A DNA stretch of 64,000 bases from Streptosporangium saharense (GCF_014203715.1 NZ_JACHJP010000001.1:124001-188000); one strand, 5' to 3'. Shown: positions 8,133 to 17,000, counted from the stretch's first letter. The notes: generated from the sequence alone by a model not told the origin. Program-made: numbers and translations.

Positions 8133-8432
8133 GTGAGAATCCGCAGTTTGTCCGCCGCAGCCGTACTCGCCGTGGCGCTGGGCGCCGGAACCCTCGCCGC
8201 CGCCGTACCCGCCAGCGCGGCACCGGTCGGATGCCGTCCGACCTACCCCTACAACGGCGCGGTCACCACCTACTGCTCGGGTGGCACCGGCGAGCACAGA
8301 GCCGTCTGCCTCTACCGGGACGGAGGAACCACCCTGAAGAACTTCGGCGCGTGGGTCCCCACCACCTCCTCCTCCACCACCTGGTGCCCACCCGCCTCCA
8401 TGATCGGCGGCAACGTCGAGGTCAGAGGCTGA
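8133..8432 (+). CDS. Small secreted protein with disulfide potential (hypothetical)
   Basis: A 99-aa product starting at GTG 8133, chosen because AAGGAA precedes it and the protein then begins with a standard Sec signal peptide: basic VRIRSL, a hydrophobic Ala-rich core, and the cleavage-like PASAAP around residues 26-31. The mature part of about 70 aa has four Cys, consistent with two disulfides, and no domain I recognise. The ATG at 8085 would bury the signal peptide. It is convergent with another small secreted protein, with a strong shared hairpin between them. Confidence 0.7.
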   Translation: MRIRSLSAAAVLAVALGAGTLAAAVPASAAPVGCRPTYPYNGAVTTYCSGGTGEHRAVCLYRDGGTTLKNFGAWVPTTSSSTTWCPPASMIGGNVEVRG

Positions 8433-8489
8433 CACCACCCCGACCACGCCCACGGGCGCCCCGGTGCTTCTCAGGCCAGAGAAACACAA

Positions 8490-8522
8490 ACGACCCCTGG
8501 CCAGTAGGGCGCCAGGGGTCGT
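8490..8522. terminator. Bidirectional terminator between two secreted-protein genes
   Basis: Perfect 12-base stem ACGACCCCTGGC / GCCAGGGGTCGT with a 9-base loop between two convergent genes, with A-rich sequence on one side and T after the other arm. Confidence 0.75.
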
Positions 8523-8532
8523 CTCGCGGGCC

Positions 8533-8949
8533 TCAGGGGATGATCAGGAAGAACGGTTCGTCGGCGGCGGCGCCGTTCTTGCCGGTGTAGACGAGGACCG
8601 AGTTGGGGTGGCCGGAACAGTTCGAGTTGTCGATGTTGGTGAAGATCTCGCTGCGCCAGTCGGCGGAGGAGCGCAGGGTGGCGATGGGGACGGCGCGGGC
8701 GGCCGAGACGTCGGAGTGGAGCTGGACGCAGTACTTGCCGGTGGCGACCTTGGTGACGCTGGTGACGTTCTTGGAGTTGGTGATGGTGCCGTTGGCGTTG
8801 ACCTGGGCGGCGGCCTGAGCGTAAGGGGCGATCGGAGATGGAACCGGGGCTGAGGCGGCCAGGGCCGGGGTGGTCAGGGCGGCCAGGGCCAGGCCGCTGG
8901 CGCTGATGGCGGTGGCCGCGAAGGTGGCGATCCTGCTGCTGACGCGCAT
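8533..8949 (-). CDS. Small secreted protein (hypothetical)
   Basis: A 138-aa protein with a clear Sec signal peptide: MRVSSRIATF, a hydrophobic core, and a TTPALAASAP cleavage region near residue 32. The mature part has two Cys (in KYCVQLH and SNCSGHPNSV) that could pair, and a pattern seen in small secreted actinomycete proteins of unknown function. The ATG at 8949 has AGGAAGG upstream. The region just before it contains a two-copy 21-base tandem motif that may control it. No catalytic motif is visible. Confidence 0.72.
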   Translation of the reverse strand: MRVSSRIATFAATAISASGLALAALTTPALAASAPVPSPIAPYAQAAAQVNANGTITNSKNVTSVTKVATGKYCVQLHSDVSAARAVPIATLRSSADWRSEIFTNIDNSNCSGHPNSVLVYTGKNGAAADEPFFLIIP

Positions 8950-9328
8950 GTGAGGTGCCTTCCTGAGCTGTTCTCGGTGAGCCGGTGCTACCGTTTTGAT
9001 CTTTCAGTAAACGATCACTCACTGTATGTAACCGATCGGCCACTGTCGACTACGCGCTGATGTGGAGTCGTCGTGTTCCGGCGTGGCCAGGCGTGCCGGG
9101 TCACCGCGGGGGGCCGGGTCGGGCGTCGGCCAGGGCCGTACGCGCTCAGGACCGGGGAAGCGTCGGGCGGTGTGCTTCATGCGCGTATGGCCGCACGTGG
9201 GAATACGCGCCCGAATGTTTTGATCTTGTCGCCAGGGTCACGCTCGCCGAGGCCACCTCGATCCGCGTGGAAGACAGGCCAGGGCGAGACCGGCGGGGGC
9301 CTGGCGATTGGACACGCGGAAAAGCAAG
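8950..9328. other. Intergenic region, secreted protein to tRNA
   Basis: About 380 bases with no convincing gene. It holds the tandem motif at 9007-9045 near its left side; the rest shows nothing I can name. Confidence 0.5.
9007..9045. promoter_or_regulatory. Two tandem 21-base repeats upstream of a secreted protein
   Basis: GTAAACGATCACTCACTGT and GTAACCGATCGGCCACTGT start 21 bases apart, two helical turns, and share GTAA-n-CGATC-n3-CACTGT. They lie 58-96 bases upstream of the minus-strand secreted-protein gene. A related sequence sits upstream of the holin gene. Confidence 0.45.
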
Positions 9329-9360
9329 AAGGCCACCTCCGCAGATCGGAAGTGGCCTTT
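9329..9360 (-). terminator. Terminator after tRNA-Pro
   Basis: Minus-strand stem AAGGCCAC / GTGGCCTT followed by a C/T-rich run ending in TTTT, placed just downstream of the tRNA gene. Confidence 0.7.
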
Positions 9361-9375
9361 CAGCTGGCAATTCTG

Positions 9376-9449
9376 TCGGGGTGGCGGGATTTGAACCCAC
9401 GACCTCTTCGTCCCGAACGAAGCGCGCTGCCAAGCTGCGCTACACCCCG
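9376..9449 (-). tRNA. tRNA-Pro (anticodon CGG)
   Basis: Folds as a 74-nt cloverleaf on the minus strand. The acceptor arms are CGGGGTG / CACCCCG. The D-loop region is GTAGCGCAGCTTGG. The anticodon stem CTTCG / CGAAG encloses loop TTCGGGA, giving CGG, which reads CCG. The T-arm is GTGGGTTCAAATCCCGC. The 3' CCA is not encoded. Confidence 0.95.
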
Positions 9450-9481
9450 GAGCACGCCGTTTTGCTCGTGCTTCGGAAAGT

Positions 9482-10405
9482 CTAGCGGACTTCGCGCGTG
9501 CTTGCGTCACCTCTGGGGCGGGGGCGCAGGGTCAGCAGGCTGGCCTCGGGGAAGCAGGAGAAGCGCACCGGGGAGAAGGGGCTGGTGCCCAGGCCCGCCG
9601 AGACGTGGAGGAAGGCGGACTCGTGTCGGCTCAGGCCCTTGACCCGCGCCCTGTCGATGCCGCAGTTGGTGACCAGGGCGCCGTAGAACGGGATGCAGAC
9701 CTGGCCGCCGTGGGTGTGGCCCGCCAGCAGCAGTTGGTAGCCGTCGTCGGCGAAGCGGGTCATGTTGCGGGGCTCGGGGGAGTGCATCACGCCCAGCCGG
9801 AGATCGGCCTCGGCCGGGGCGGGACCGGCGATCTCGTCGTAGCGGTCGAGGTTGATGTGGGAGTCGTTGATGCCGCCGACGGCCACGTCGATGTCGCCGA
9901 CCTTGAGGCGGGCGGTGGCGTTGTTCATGTTCAGCCAGCCCTCGTCGGACATGGCGGTGCCCAGTTCCTCCCAGGGCAGGGAGGGGATCTTCCTGCCGTG
10001 GTCCCCCTTCGAGGTGCGCCACAGGTAACGCGCGGGGTTCTTGAAGACCGGCTCGTACATGTCGTTCGAGCCGTAGACGAACAGGCCGGGGCGTGACAGC
10101 AGCGGTTCGAGGGCGCGCATGAGGGGGGCGACGGCGTCGGGGTGCGCGATGGAGTCGCCGGTGTTGACCACCAGGTCGGGCTTGAGCGCGCCCAGCGAGC
10201 GGACCCAGTTGATGAGCATCCGCCTGCCGGGGGTGAGGTGCAGGTCGGACAGGTGCAGGATGCGCACGGGCCGCTGACCGGGTTCGAGGACGGGCACGTC
10301 GAAACGCCGCAGACGGAAGGTGTTGCGCTCGACGACCGAGGCGTAGGCGAGGCCGGTCAGGCCGAGACCGATCAGGGACAGGGGCACCGCGGCTGCTTTC
10401 CTCAC
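9482..10405 (-). CDS. Calcineurin-like metallophosphoesterase
   Basis: A 307-aa metallophosphoesterase with one N-terminal membrane segment (PLSLIGLGLTGLAYASVV). All family metal-binding motifs are visible in order: HLSDLHL, VVNTGDS, YGSND (the usual GNHD position), and AGHTHGGQ. It probably acts at the membrane on a phosphodiester or lipid-linked substrate. The GTG at 10405 gives the usual start before the membrane anchor; an ATG at 10495 would add about 30 unlikely residues and overlap the divergent gene. It is the neighbour of a PonA2-like PBP in other actinobacteria too, which suggests an envelope role (inference). Confidence 0.88.
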   Translation of the reverse strand: MRKAAAVPLSLIGLGLTGLAYASVVERNTFRLRRFDVPVLEPGQRPVRILHLSDLHLTPGRRMLINWVRSLGALKPDLVVNTGDSIAHPDAVAPLMRALEPLLSRPGLFVYGSNDMYEPVFKNPARYLWRTSKGDHGRKIPSLPWEELGTAMSDEGWLNMNNATARLKVGDIDVAVGGINDSHINLDRYDEIAGPAPAEADLRLGVMHSPEPRNMTRFADDGYQLLLAGHTHGGQVCIPFYGALVTNCGIDRARVKGLSRHESAFLHVSAGLGTSPFSPVRFSCFPEASLLTLRPRPRGDASTREVR

Positions 10406-10476
10406 CTTCTCATCATGCCCGACGAACGACCCCCCACAGGAAACCTGCGATACAACGAGGCGGTTAAGACGGCAAG

Positions 10477-10941
10477 ATGGACCGCATGAGCGCATTGAAG
10501 GACAAGCTGAAGGCCGACCTCACGGCCTCCATGAAGAACAGGGACGAGGTTCGCACCCGTACGATCCGCATGGCCCTGGCGGCCGTGAACGTCGAGGAGG
10601 TCTCGGGCAAGGCGGCCCGCGAGCTCTCCGACGACGAGATCGTCAAGGTGCTGACCAAGGAGGCCAAGAAGCGCCGTGAGGCGGCGGAGGCGTTCAGCGG
10701 CGCCGGCCGTACCGAGCAGGCGCAGGCCGAGGTGGACGAGCAGGCCGTGCTTGAGGAGTACCTCCCCGCCCAGTTGTCCGATGAGGAGCTCGCGAAGCTG
10801 GTCGACGAGGCCGTCGCGGAGAGCGGCGCCTCGGGGCCGCAGGCCATGGGTCAGGTCATGAAGATCGTGAACCCCAAGGTCGCGGGCCGCGCCGAGGGCG
10901 GCAGGGTCGCGCAGGCCGTACGGAGCCGTCTGGCGGGCTGA
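10477..10941 (+). CDS. GatB/YqeY domain-containing protein
   Basis: A 154-aa protein made almost wholly of the YqeY/GatB tail domain: an N-terminal helical half (LKADLTASMKNRDEVRTRT) and a C-terminal half with GPQAMGQVMKIVNPKVAGR. The domain in GatB helps bind tRNA in the amidotransferase. Free-standing versions like this are widespread, and their exact role is unclear. ATG 10477 or 10486 could be the start. A very strong terminator follows. Confidence 0.9.
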   Translation: MDRMSALKDKLKADLTASMKNRDEVRTRTIRMALAAVNVEEVSGKAARELSDDEIVKVLTKEAKKRREAAEAFSGAGRTEQAQAEVDEQAVLEEYLPAQLSDEELAKLVDEAVAESGASGPQAMGQVMKIVNPKVAGRAEGGRVAQAVRSRLAG

Positions 10942-10951
10942 GAACGCGAAC

Positions 10952-11000
10952 CGGCCGGAGCCCCTCCCCTTGAAAGACAAACGGGGAGGGGCTCCGGCCG
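10952..11000. terminator. Strong terminator between YqeY and PBP genes
   Basis: Long stem CGGCCGGAGCCCCTCCCC / GGGGAGGGGCTCCGGCCG, 18 paired bases with a 13-base A-rich loop, after the YqeY gene and on the 3' side of the convergent PBP gene. It can serve both. Confidence 0.85.
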
Positions 11001-11126
11001 TACGAGGGCCGTGCGAAGGAGGCCGCGCAGAAGGGCCCGAGGGTTACACGACCTGCGCGAATGGCTACGAGGACCCCGCGAAAGCCGTACGGCCCGCGCG
11101 AGAAGCCACGCGGGTCGTACGAGAGG

Positions 11127-13391
11127 TCAGCGGCCGCCGCGGGCGTTGGGGCGCTTCTTGATGCCCCGGCCGCCGAACCAGCCGCCGTTGCCGTCGTTGT
11201 TGCCGTCGTCGATGGTGCCGTTGTCCCTGGGGTTGCCGTTGTCGTCGCCCTGGCCGGGGCCGTCGCCGGGCTTGTCGGGCTTCGGGGGCGGCTTGGGGGC
11301 ACACCTGGTGCACCCGCCGAAGCGGTCCTTGTCCACGGCGGTGAAGGGTGTCGGATCAATCCCCTTCAAGGCGTCGATCATGGAATATTTCCAGATCCGT
11401 CCGGAGATCGTGGCACCGTACACGTAGGGATAGTAGGTACCGCCGATGGTCACGCCGGTCAGGTCGTGCCGGAAGGCGCCACGCGGGTCGCCGAGGCTGA
11501 CCGCGGAGGCCATGTCGGGGGTGAACCCGGCGAACCAGGCGGCGGTGTAGCCGTCGGTGGTGCCCGTCTTGCCGGCCGCCGGACGGCCGATGCCGCCGTA
11601 CTGGCTCATCGTGCCCTTGGTGAACACCCCGGACATGATGTGCGCGGCCGCGTCGGCGACCTCCTCGTCCAGGACCTGCTGGCACTTCGGCTTGTACTGC
11701 GTGGCCTTGTTGACGCGGTCGCGGATCTCGGTGATGGCCATCGGCTTGCAGTAGGCGCCGCGAGCCGCGATGCCCGCGTAGGCCGCGGCGACCGTCACCG
11801 GGTCCATCTCGTTGACGCCGAGGGTGAAGGTCTCGACCTCGTTGAGCTTGTTGCCGTCGGCCCGCTTGATGCCGAGGCTCTTGGCGGTCTTGACCACGTC
11901 GCAGAGGCCGACCTCCTGCTCAAGGCGCATGAAGAAGGTGTTGACCGAGTGCTGCGTGCCGGTGGTCAGCGTGTTGAAGCCGCCCTCGCCCTCGCTGGAG
12001 TTCTGCACGGTGTGGTCGGGGATGCCGACCGGGTTGCCCTTGCAGTCGCGGAAGGTGCTGTAGGCCGAGGCGCTGTAGCCGGAGCCGGTGCTGAAGCCGT
12101 CGTTGAGCTTGAAGCCCTTGCTCAGCGCGGTGAGCAGGGTGAAGACCTTGAACGTCGAGCCCGCCTGGAAGCCGGTGCCGCCGCCGTGCTGGACGTCGCC
12201 CGCCAGGTTGTAGCTCATCTGGTTCTTCTTCTTGTTGCGCCCGAAGTCGCGGCTGGCGGCCATCGCCCTGATGGCGCCGGTGCCGGGCACGACCATCGCC
12301 TGCGCGGCCACCGGCTTGTCGCTGGCCTTGACGAACTTCTTGATGGCCTTCTCCGAGGCGGACTGCATCTTCGGGTCGAGCGTCGTCTTGATCGTCAGAC
12401 CGCCCCGCTGGAGCAGCTTCCTGCGGTCCTCGGGGGTCTTGCCGAAGGACTCGTCGTTGAGGAGCTCGTTCTGGGCGTAGAGGCAGAAGTAGGGGTAGGG
12501 GCTCTCGTCGCAGCCACCGGGGACCTGGACGTCCTTGTAGCCCAGCTTCTTGGCCTTGGCCTCCGTGGCCTCCTGCTGCGTGATCTTGCCAAGCTCGGCC
12601 ATCCGGCTCAGGACGATGTTGCGCCGTTCGAGCAGCCGCTCACGGCTCGCCTTGCCCACGTTCGGGTCGGTCCTGTTGGGGTTCTGTACGGCCCCGGCCA
12701 GCGTGGCCGCCTCGACCAGGTTCAGCTTGGAGGCGGGCTTGCCGAAGAAGCGCTTGGCGGCGGCCTGGATGCCGTGGGCTCCGGCGCCGAAGTAGGCGAT
12801 GTTGAGGTAGCGCTCAAGGATCTCCGACTTGGTGTACTTCTCCTCGATGGCCAGCGCGTAGCGAAGCTCGTTCAGCTTGCGTTCGAGGGTCTGCTCGATC
12901 GCGGCGCTCTGCTCCTCGGGAGTCTCGGCGGCGTTGACCAGCACGAGCTTGACGTACTGCTGGGTGATCGAGGAGCCACCCTGGATGCTGCCCCCGGCGA
13001 AGTTCTTCACGGCGGCGCGGAGCGTGCCCTCCGGATCGATCGCGCCGTGCTCGTAGAACCGGAAGTCCTCGATCGCGACGATCGCGGTCTTCATGATGTC
13101 GGAGACCTTGTCGAGCTTCACCGACTCGCGGTTCTCGTAGTAGAACTGCGCGAACTGCTTGCCGTTCATGTCGAGCAGGGTGGTCTTCTCCGCGAGCGGA
13201 GGCTCCTTCAGCTCCTCGGGGAGCAGGTGCAGTTCCTCGGTGGCGGACTTGACGGTCAGTCCCGCCCCACCGACAGCCGGAAACGCCACGGCGGCGGCCA
13301 ACACACCCGTGATGGTGGCCGCGGCGAGCAACCGCACCACGCTCCCGATGCCACCGAGCACAGACCTGTGAGCTTTGCCTTGAGCTTGCAC
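11127..13391 (-). CDS. Bifunctional penicillin-binding protein (PonA2-like)
   Basis: Class A PBP of 754 aa that polymerises and cross-links peptidoglycan outside the membrane. A single membrane anchor lies at residues 18-45. The GT51 glycosyltransferase domain has the catalytic Glu108 in AIEDFRFYEH, then GGSSITQQ and KLNELRYALAIE. The transpeptidase domain has Ser412-x-x-Lys415 (AGSTFK), Ser482-Val-Asn484, and Lys608-Thr-Gly-Thr. The C-terminus is a disordered tail rich in Pro, Gly, Asn and Asp. There is no PASTA domain. The start GTG at 13391 has a poor ribosome site, so the true start may differ slightly. The adjacent WhiB4-like gene and ArsA-like ATPases match the ponA2 neighbourhood. Confidence 0.93.
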   Translation of the reverse strand: MQAQGKAHRSVLGGIGSVVRLLAAATITGVLAAAVAFPAVGGAGLTVKSATEELHLLPEELKEPPLAEKTTLLDMNGKQFAQFYYENRESVKLDKVSDIMKTAIVAIEDFRFYEHGAIDPEGTLRAAVKNFAGGSIQGGSSITQQYVKLVLVNAAETPEEQSAAIEQTLERKLNELRYALAIEEKYTKSEILERYLNIAYFGAGAHGIQAAAKRFFGKPASKLNLVEAATLAGAVQNPNRTDPNVGKASRERLLERRNIVLSRMAELGKITQQEATEAKAKKLGYKDVQVPGGCDESPYPYFCLYAQNELLNDESFGKTPEDRRKLLQRGGLTIKTTLDPKMQSASEKAIKKFVKASDKPVAAQAMVVPGTGAIRAMAASRDFGRNKKKNQMSYNLAGDVQHGGGTGFQAGSTFKVFTLLTALSKGFKLNDGFSTGSGYSASAYSTFRDCKGNPVGIPDHTVQNSSEGEGGFNTLTTGTQHSVNTFFMRLEQEVGLCDVVKTAKSLGIKRADGNKLNEVETFTLGVNEMDPVTVAAAYAGIAARGAYCKPMAITEIRDRVNKATQYKPKCQQVLDEEVADAAAHIMSGVFTKGTMSQYGGIGRPAAGKTGTTDGYTAAWFAGFTPDMASAVSLGDPRGAFRHDLTGVTIGGTYYPYVYGATISGRIWKYSMIDALKGIDPTPFTAVDKDRFGGCTRCAPKPPPKPDKPGDGPGQGDDNGNPRDNGTIDDGNNDGNGGWFGGRGIKKRPNARGGR

Positions 13392-13657
13392 GACACCAAG
13401 AGTACGTCGGACGGATAGCCCAAACGGTAACGGAACACCACTTCACTGTGACTCGCTCCCGTATCGGACGCAGGTGACTAGTCATTCCCGGCCAGATGGC
13501 CGCCGATGACCATGCGGGAAATTGGTCCCGCCGGGGTCTGTCGGCCCGATCGTCTGATTGCGTACGTTCTCCTTCTGCGGCAACTGAATACGGAGGCTCG
13601 ACGCCCGCGCCCGTCGGCCCCAAGTCACGACTGACCACCTAAGGGGAGTGGGGTCGA

Positions 13658-13954
13658 ATGTGGATCACGGATTGGACCTCCCGTGCGGCCTGTAAGGGTG
13701 CGGATCCTGACGCGCTTTTCGTTCAGGGCGCTGCCCAGAACCGGGCGAAGCTGATCTGCCGGGGATGCCCGGTCCGGACCGAGTGCCTCGCCGATGCGCT
13801 GGACAACCGCATCGAGTTCGGGGTGTGGGGCGGGATGACCGAGCGCGAACGCCGGGCGTTGCTACGCCGGCGACCGGACGTCGACTCCTGGCGAGACCTG
13901 CTGGAGTTGGCCAAGGAGGAGTACGAGCGGACGAACGAGCTGATCGCCGGCTGA
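13658..13954 (+). CDS. WhiB-family iron-sulfur regulator (WhiB4-like by position)
   Basis: A 98-aa Wbl protein that binds a [4Fe-4S] cluster and acts as a redox-responsive transcription partner. The four Cys are Cys12, Cys34, Cys37 and Cys43 (C-x21-C-x2-C-x5-C). The GVWGGMTERERRALLRR turn and basic region follow from residue 55. GGGGAG lies upstream of the ATG. It is divergent from the PBP gene and next to two ArsA-like ATPases, the same arrangement I recall for whiB4 in mycobacteria, hence the tentative assignment. Confidence 0.9.
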   Translation: MWITDWTSRAACKGADPDALFVQGAAQNRAKLICRGCPVRTECLADALDNRIEFGVWGGMTERERRALLRRRPDVDSWRDLLELAKEEYERTNELIAG

Positions 13955-14079
13955 GTTCACGCAGATTCCGTACGGCTGGCGTCCCGCGCCGGCCGTACCC
14001 GCGCGTCCGCGGGATGTGAGGCTCCCGGAGGCCTGAGAGAAGCCTTCGGGGGGTCTTTCCGAGACCTCCGGGAGAATCA

Positions 14080-15231
14080 CTACGACTGGGCCGCCAGCAG
14101 TTCACCAACCTTGCGCAGGCCCGCGAGATCGTGCACGTCCTGCGACATCGCGGGAACCCTGGCGACGGGGACCGTGGGATGCGCCGACAGGAAGTGCTCC
14201 TGTTCACGGTCTTCACGCGCGGCCAGTTGCATCCGGCCCGCGTGCAGGCGCAGGACGGCGGCGGTGAGATCGTGCTCGCCCCGCGTCTCAAGATCCTCGG
14301 CGGCGGCGGTGCTCCGCGCGGCCGACAGTACGGCGGCGGGCGCCCGGTGCACCCGGTTCACCACCAGCCCGGCCAGCGGCATCCGCTCCTCGGCCAGCCG
14401 TTCCACGAAGTAGGAGGCCTCCCGCATGGCGTCGCGCTCCGGCGCGGCCACCACGACGAAGGCCGTCCCCGGAGCCTGCAGGAGCTTGTAGGTCTGCTCG
14501 GCCCTGGCCCTGAAGCCACCGAAGACGGCGTCGAGCGCGGAGACGAACATCTGCAGGTCCTTGAGCACCTGCGCGCCCAGCAGCTTGGTCAGGGCGCCCG
14601 CCACGATGCCGAACCCCGCGTTGAGCAGCTTGAACGCGCTGCGCCCACCCGCCTTCGCGGGGGCCATGAGCAGCCTGATGAGCCTGCCGTCCAGGAAGCG
14701 GCCGAGCCGTTCCGGCGCGTCGAGGAAGTCGAGCGCGGAGCGCGACGGCGGGGTGTCGACGATGATCAGGTCCCAGTCGCCAGAGCGGCGGAGCTGACCG
14801 AGCTTCTCCATCGCCATGTACTCCTGGGTGCCGGAGAAACTCGACGAGAGAGACTGGTAGAAGGGGTTCGTCAGGATCTGCCGGGCTCGTTCCGGGTCGG
14901 CGTGCGCCTCGATGATCTCGTCGAAGGTGCGCTTCATGTCGAGCATCATGGCGTGCAGCTTGCCCTCGCCCTTCACCCCGGCGACGGGCCTCGGGGTGTT
15001 GTCCAGCTCGGTGAGGCCCATGGACTGGGCGAGCCGCCTGGCGGGATCGACGGTGAGCACGACGGCCGAACGGCCACGCTCGGCGGCACGCAGCCCGAGC
15101 GCCGCGGCCGTCGTGGTCTTGCCGACGCCACCGGAACCGCAGCAGACCACGATCCTGGTGTCCGGGTCGTCGATGATCGCGTCGAGGTCGAGGACCGGGA
15201 CCGCCCTGAGCCTGCCGGACCGCTCGTTCAT
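14080..15231 (-). CDS. ArsA/Get3-like anion-transporting ATPase (second of pair)
   Basis: A 383-aa deviant-Walker P-loop ATPase: GSGGVGKTTT near residues 33-42, switch region LTVDPARRLAQS, and Walker B-like WDLIIVDTPPS. It is related to ArsA/Get3, but actinobacterial pairs such as this are not known arsenic pumps and their role is obscure. Its ATG overlaps the stop of the upstream paralogue by 4 bases, so the two are likely co-translated and may form a heterodimer. It resembles Rv3680. Confidence 0.88.
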   Translation of the reverse strand: MNERSGRLRAVPVLDLDAIIDDPDTRIVVCCGSGGVGKTTTAAALGLRAAERGRSAVVLTVDPARRLAQSMGLTELDNTPRPVAGVKGEGKLHAMMLDMKRTFDEIIEAHADPERARQILTNPFYQSLSSSFSGTQEYMAMEKLGQLRRSGDWDLIIVDTPPSRSALDFLDAPERLGRFLDGRLIRLLMAPAKAGGRSAFKLLNAGFGIVAGALTKLLGAQVLKDLQMFVSALDAVFGGFRARAEQTYKLLQAPGTAFVVVAAPERDAMREASYFVERLAEERMPLAGLVVNRVHRAPAAVLSAARSTAAAEDLETRGEHDLTAAVLRLHAGRMQLAAREDREQEHFLSAHPTVPVARVPAMSQDVHDLAGLRKVGELLAAQS

Positions 15232-16232
15232 GCCGCTCCCTGCGCGTGGATCGACTCGGCCAGTTCGTAGAGTCCCGCGAGATCGACCCCGTCGGCCAGC
15301 AGCGGCAGCTCGTAGCGGGGCCTGCCCGAGGTGTCCAGCGAGCGCCGCTCACGGCGTTCGAGCTTGGTGCGGTGGGCGTGCTCGGCGATCTCCTCGGCCA
15401 GGGCCTCGGCCACGGCTGCCGCGTTCGCGCCGCCTTCGGCGAGCCCTGCGGCCTTCAGGCCGAGCGCCAGCTCACCCGGGTCGAAGCGGCCCTTGGCGGC
15501 GGCGTCGAGGACCGAGGCGGGCAGCAGCGACTTCCTGACCATGTTCGTGAAGATGCCCCCGGGCGGCAGCCCCGTCTCCCGCAGCTCGCCGAGCCCGTCC
15601 AGGGTCTCCTGGACCGGCATCTCCTCAAGGAGCGTGACGAAGTGCACCGCGGTCTCCGGGGAGGCGACGACGCCGTTGACCAGGTCGGCGTGGTTCTTGA
15701 TCGGCCCGACCCTGGCGAGCCCGGCGACCTCGTTGGTGACGTTGAGGAAGCGGGCGACCCGTCCCGTCGGCGGGGCGTCGAGCACGACGGCGTCGTAGAC
15801 CCGCCTGCCGTCCTTGCCCTTGCGGCGCACCGCCTCGGTGGTCTTGCCGGTGACCAGGACGTCGCGGAAGCCCGGCGCGATGGTGGTCGCGAAGTCGACG
15901 ACGCCCATCTTGGTGAGAGCTTTGCCCGCCCTGCGCATGCCGTAGAACATCTCAAGGTAGTCGAGCATGGCCTCTTCGGGGTCGATGGCCAGCGCGTGCA
16001 CGTCCCCGCCGCCCGGGGCGACGGCGATCTTCCGCTCCTCGTACGGCAGCGGCGGCAGGTCGAAGACCTGTGCGATTCCCTGTCGGCCCTCGACCTCGAC
16101 CAGCAGGACCCTGCGCCCGCCCGAGGCGAGCGCGAGGGCGAGGGCGGCGGCCACGGTGGTTTTGCCGGTTCCGCCCTTACCGGTGACGACATGGAGACGT
16201 ACGCCGTCCCAGTCGGTGTCACGAGCTCTCAC
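15228..16232 (-). CDS. ArsA/Get3-like anion-transporting ATPase (first of pair)
   Basis: A 334-aa P-loop ATPase with VTGKGGTGKTTVAAALA near the N-terminus, where the deviant Walker A lysine of the ArsA/MinD class is visible as GKGGTGK. A VVLDAPPTGR Walker B/switch region follows. I chose GTG 16232, since the longer frame to 16502 runs over the divergent gene. It is coupled by overlap to the second ATPase. Mycobacterial homologues (Rv3679/Rv3680) have been linked to oxidative or redox stress; the biochemical substrate is not established. Confidence 0.87.
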   Translation of the reverse strand: MRARDTDWDGVRLHVVTGKGGTGKTTVAAALALALASGGRRVLLVEVEGRQGIAQVFDLPPLPYEERKIAVAPGGGDVHALAIDPEEAMLDYLEMFYGMRRAGKALTKMGVVDFATTIAPGFRDVLVTGKTTEAVRRKGKDGRRVYDAVVLDAPPTGRVARFLNVTNEVAGLARVGPIKNHADLVNGVVASPETAVHFVTLLEEMPVQETLDGLGELRETGLPPGGIFTNMVRKSLLPASVLDAAAKGRFDPGELALGLKAAGLAEGGANAAAVAEALAEEIAEHAHRTKLERRERRSLDTSGRPRYELPLLADGVDLAGLYELAESIHAQGAA

Positions 16233-16389
16233 GCTTCGAAGGCTACCCAACGGTCCCTCGCCGATTCGCCCGGACCGTCCACCCATGGATATGCCAATTC
16301 TCACTGGCGATCCATCCGAAATGGGACACGGAGGTGGTGGGGGCCTGTGGACGCGGTCCCCGGGGGTGGCTGTCGCTAGTGTGTCCCCC

Positions 16390-16545
16390 ATGACGCAATG
16401 GGAGTACTCGACGGTGCCGCTGCTGGTGCACGCGACCAAGCAGATCCTCGACAACTGGGGCCAGGACGGCTGGGAGCTCGTCCAGGTCGTGCCGGGGCCC
16501 AACCCCGAGCAGCTCGTCGCCTACCTGAAGCGGCCGAAGCAGTGA
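16390..16545 (+). CDS. Small DUF4177 protein
   Basis: A 51-aa protein: MTQWEYSTVPLLVHATKQIL, then DNWGQDGWELVQVV and a short tail. The aromatic WEY and DGWELV motifs are typical of DUF4177, a small beta-rich domain of unknown function. Its stop overlaps the GTG start of the RidA-like gene (GTGA), so it belongs to the same transcript. Confidence 0.85.
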   Translation: MTQWEYSTVPLLVHATKQILDNWGQDGWELVQVVPGPNPEQLVAYLKRPKQ

Positions 16546-17000
16546 CGCCGGAGGAGAAGCTGGGCGAGCTCGGCCTGACTCTTCCCGAGGTGGTCGCGCC
16601 GCTGGCGGCCTACGTCCCCGCGGTCCGCACGGGAAACCACGTCTACACCTCGGGCCAGCTCCCGGTCGCCGACGGCAAGCTCCTGGCGACCGGCAAGGTC
16701 GGCGCCGAGGTGAGCCCCGAGGACGCCTACCAGCTTGCCAGGACCTGCGCGCTCAACGCCCTGGCCGCGGTCGCCTCGGTGGTCGGCGACCTGTCGAACG
16801 TCGTCAGGGTCGTCAAGGTCGTCGGCTTCGTGGCCAGCGACCCGGCCTTCTCCGGCCAGCCGAAGGTCGTCAACGGCGCCAGTGAGCTGCTCGCCGAGGT
16901 CTTCGGGGACGCGGGCAAGCACGCCCGCAGCGCGGTCGGCGTCGCCGTCCTGCCGCTGGACGCCCCGGTCGAGGTCGAACTGGTCGTCGAGGTCGCCTGA
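16542..17000 (+). CDS. RidA/YjgF-family protein
   Basis: A 152-aa RidA-like protein. Family members hydrolyse reactive enamine/imine intermediates released by PLP enzymes; this one belongs to a subgroup whose activity is less certain. Motifs are GNHVYTSGQLPV near residue 30 and NALAAVASVVGDLSNVVRVV. The usual catalytic Arg region (around RSAVGVAVLPLDAPVEVE) is present as a Ser-Ala version. The GTG start is coupled to the DUF4177 stop. Confidence 0.88.
   Translation: MTPEEKLGELGLTLPEVVAPLAAYVPAVRTGNHVYTSGQLPVADGKLLATGKVGAEVSPEDAYQLARTCALNALAAVASVVGDLSNVVRVVKVVGFVASDPAFSGQPKVVNGASELLAEVFGDAGKHARSAVGVAVLPLDAPVEVELVVEVA

Noticed and set aside
11061..13418. Long plus-strand open frame opposite the PBP gene
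   Set aside because: It is the mirror of a GC-rich gene: Val/Leu/Gly/Arg-rich text without domains, while the opposite strand has complete PBP motifs.
15228..16502. 424-aa version of the first ArsA-like ATPase
   Set aside because: The extra N-terminus overlaps the DUF4177 gene on the other strand; GTG 16232 gives the normal P-loop distance.
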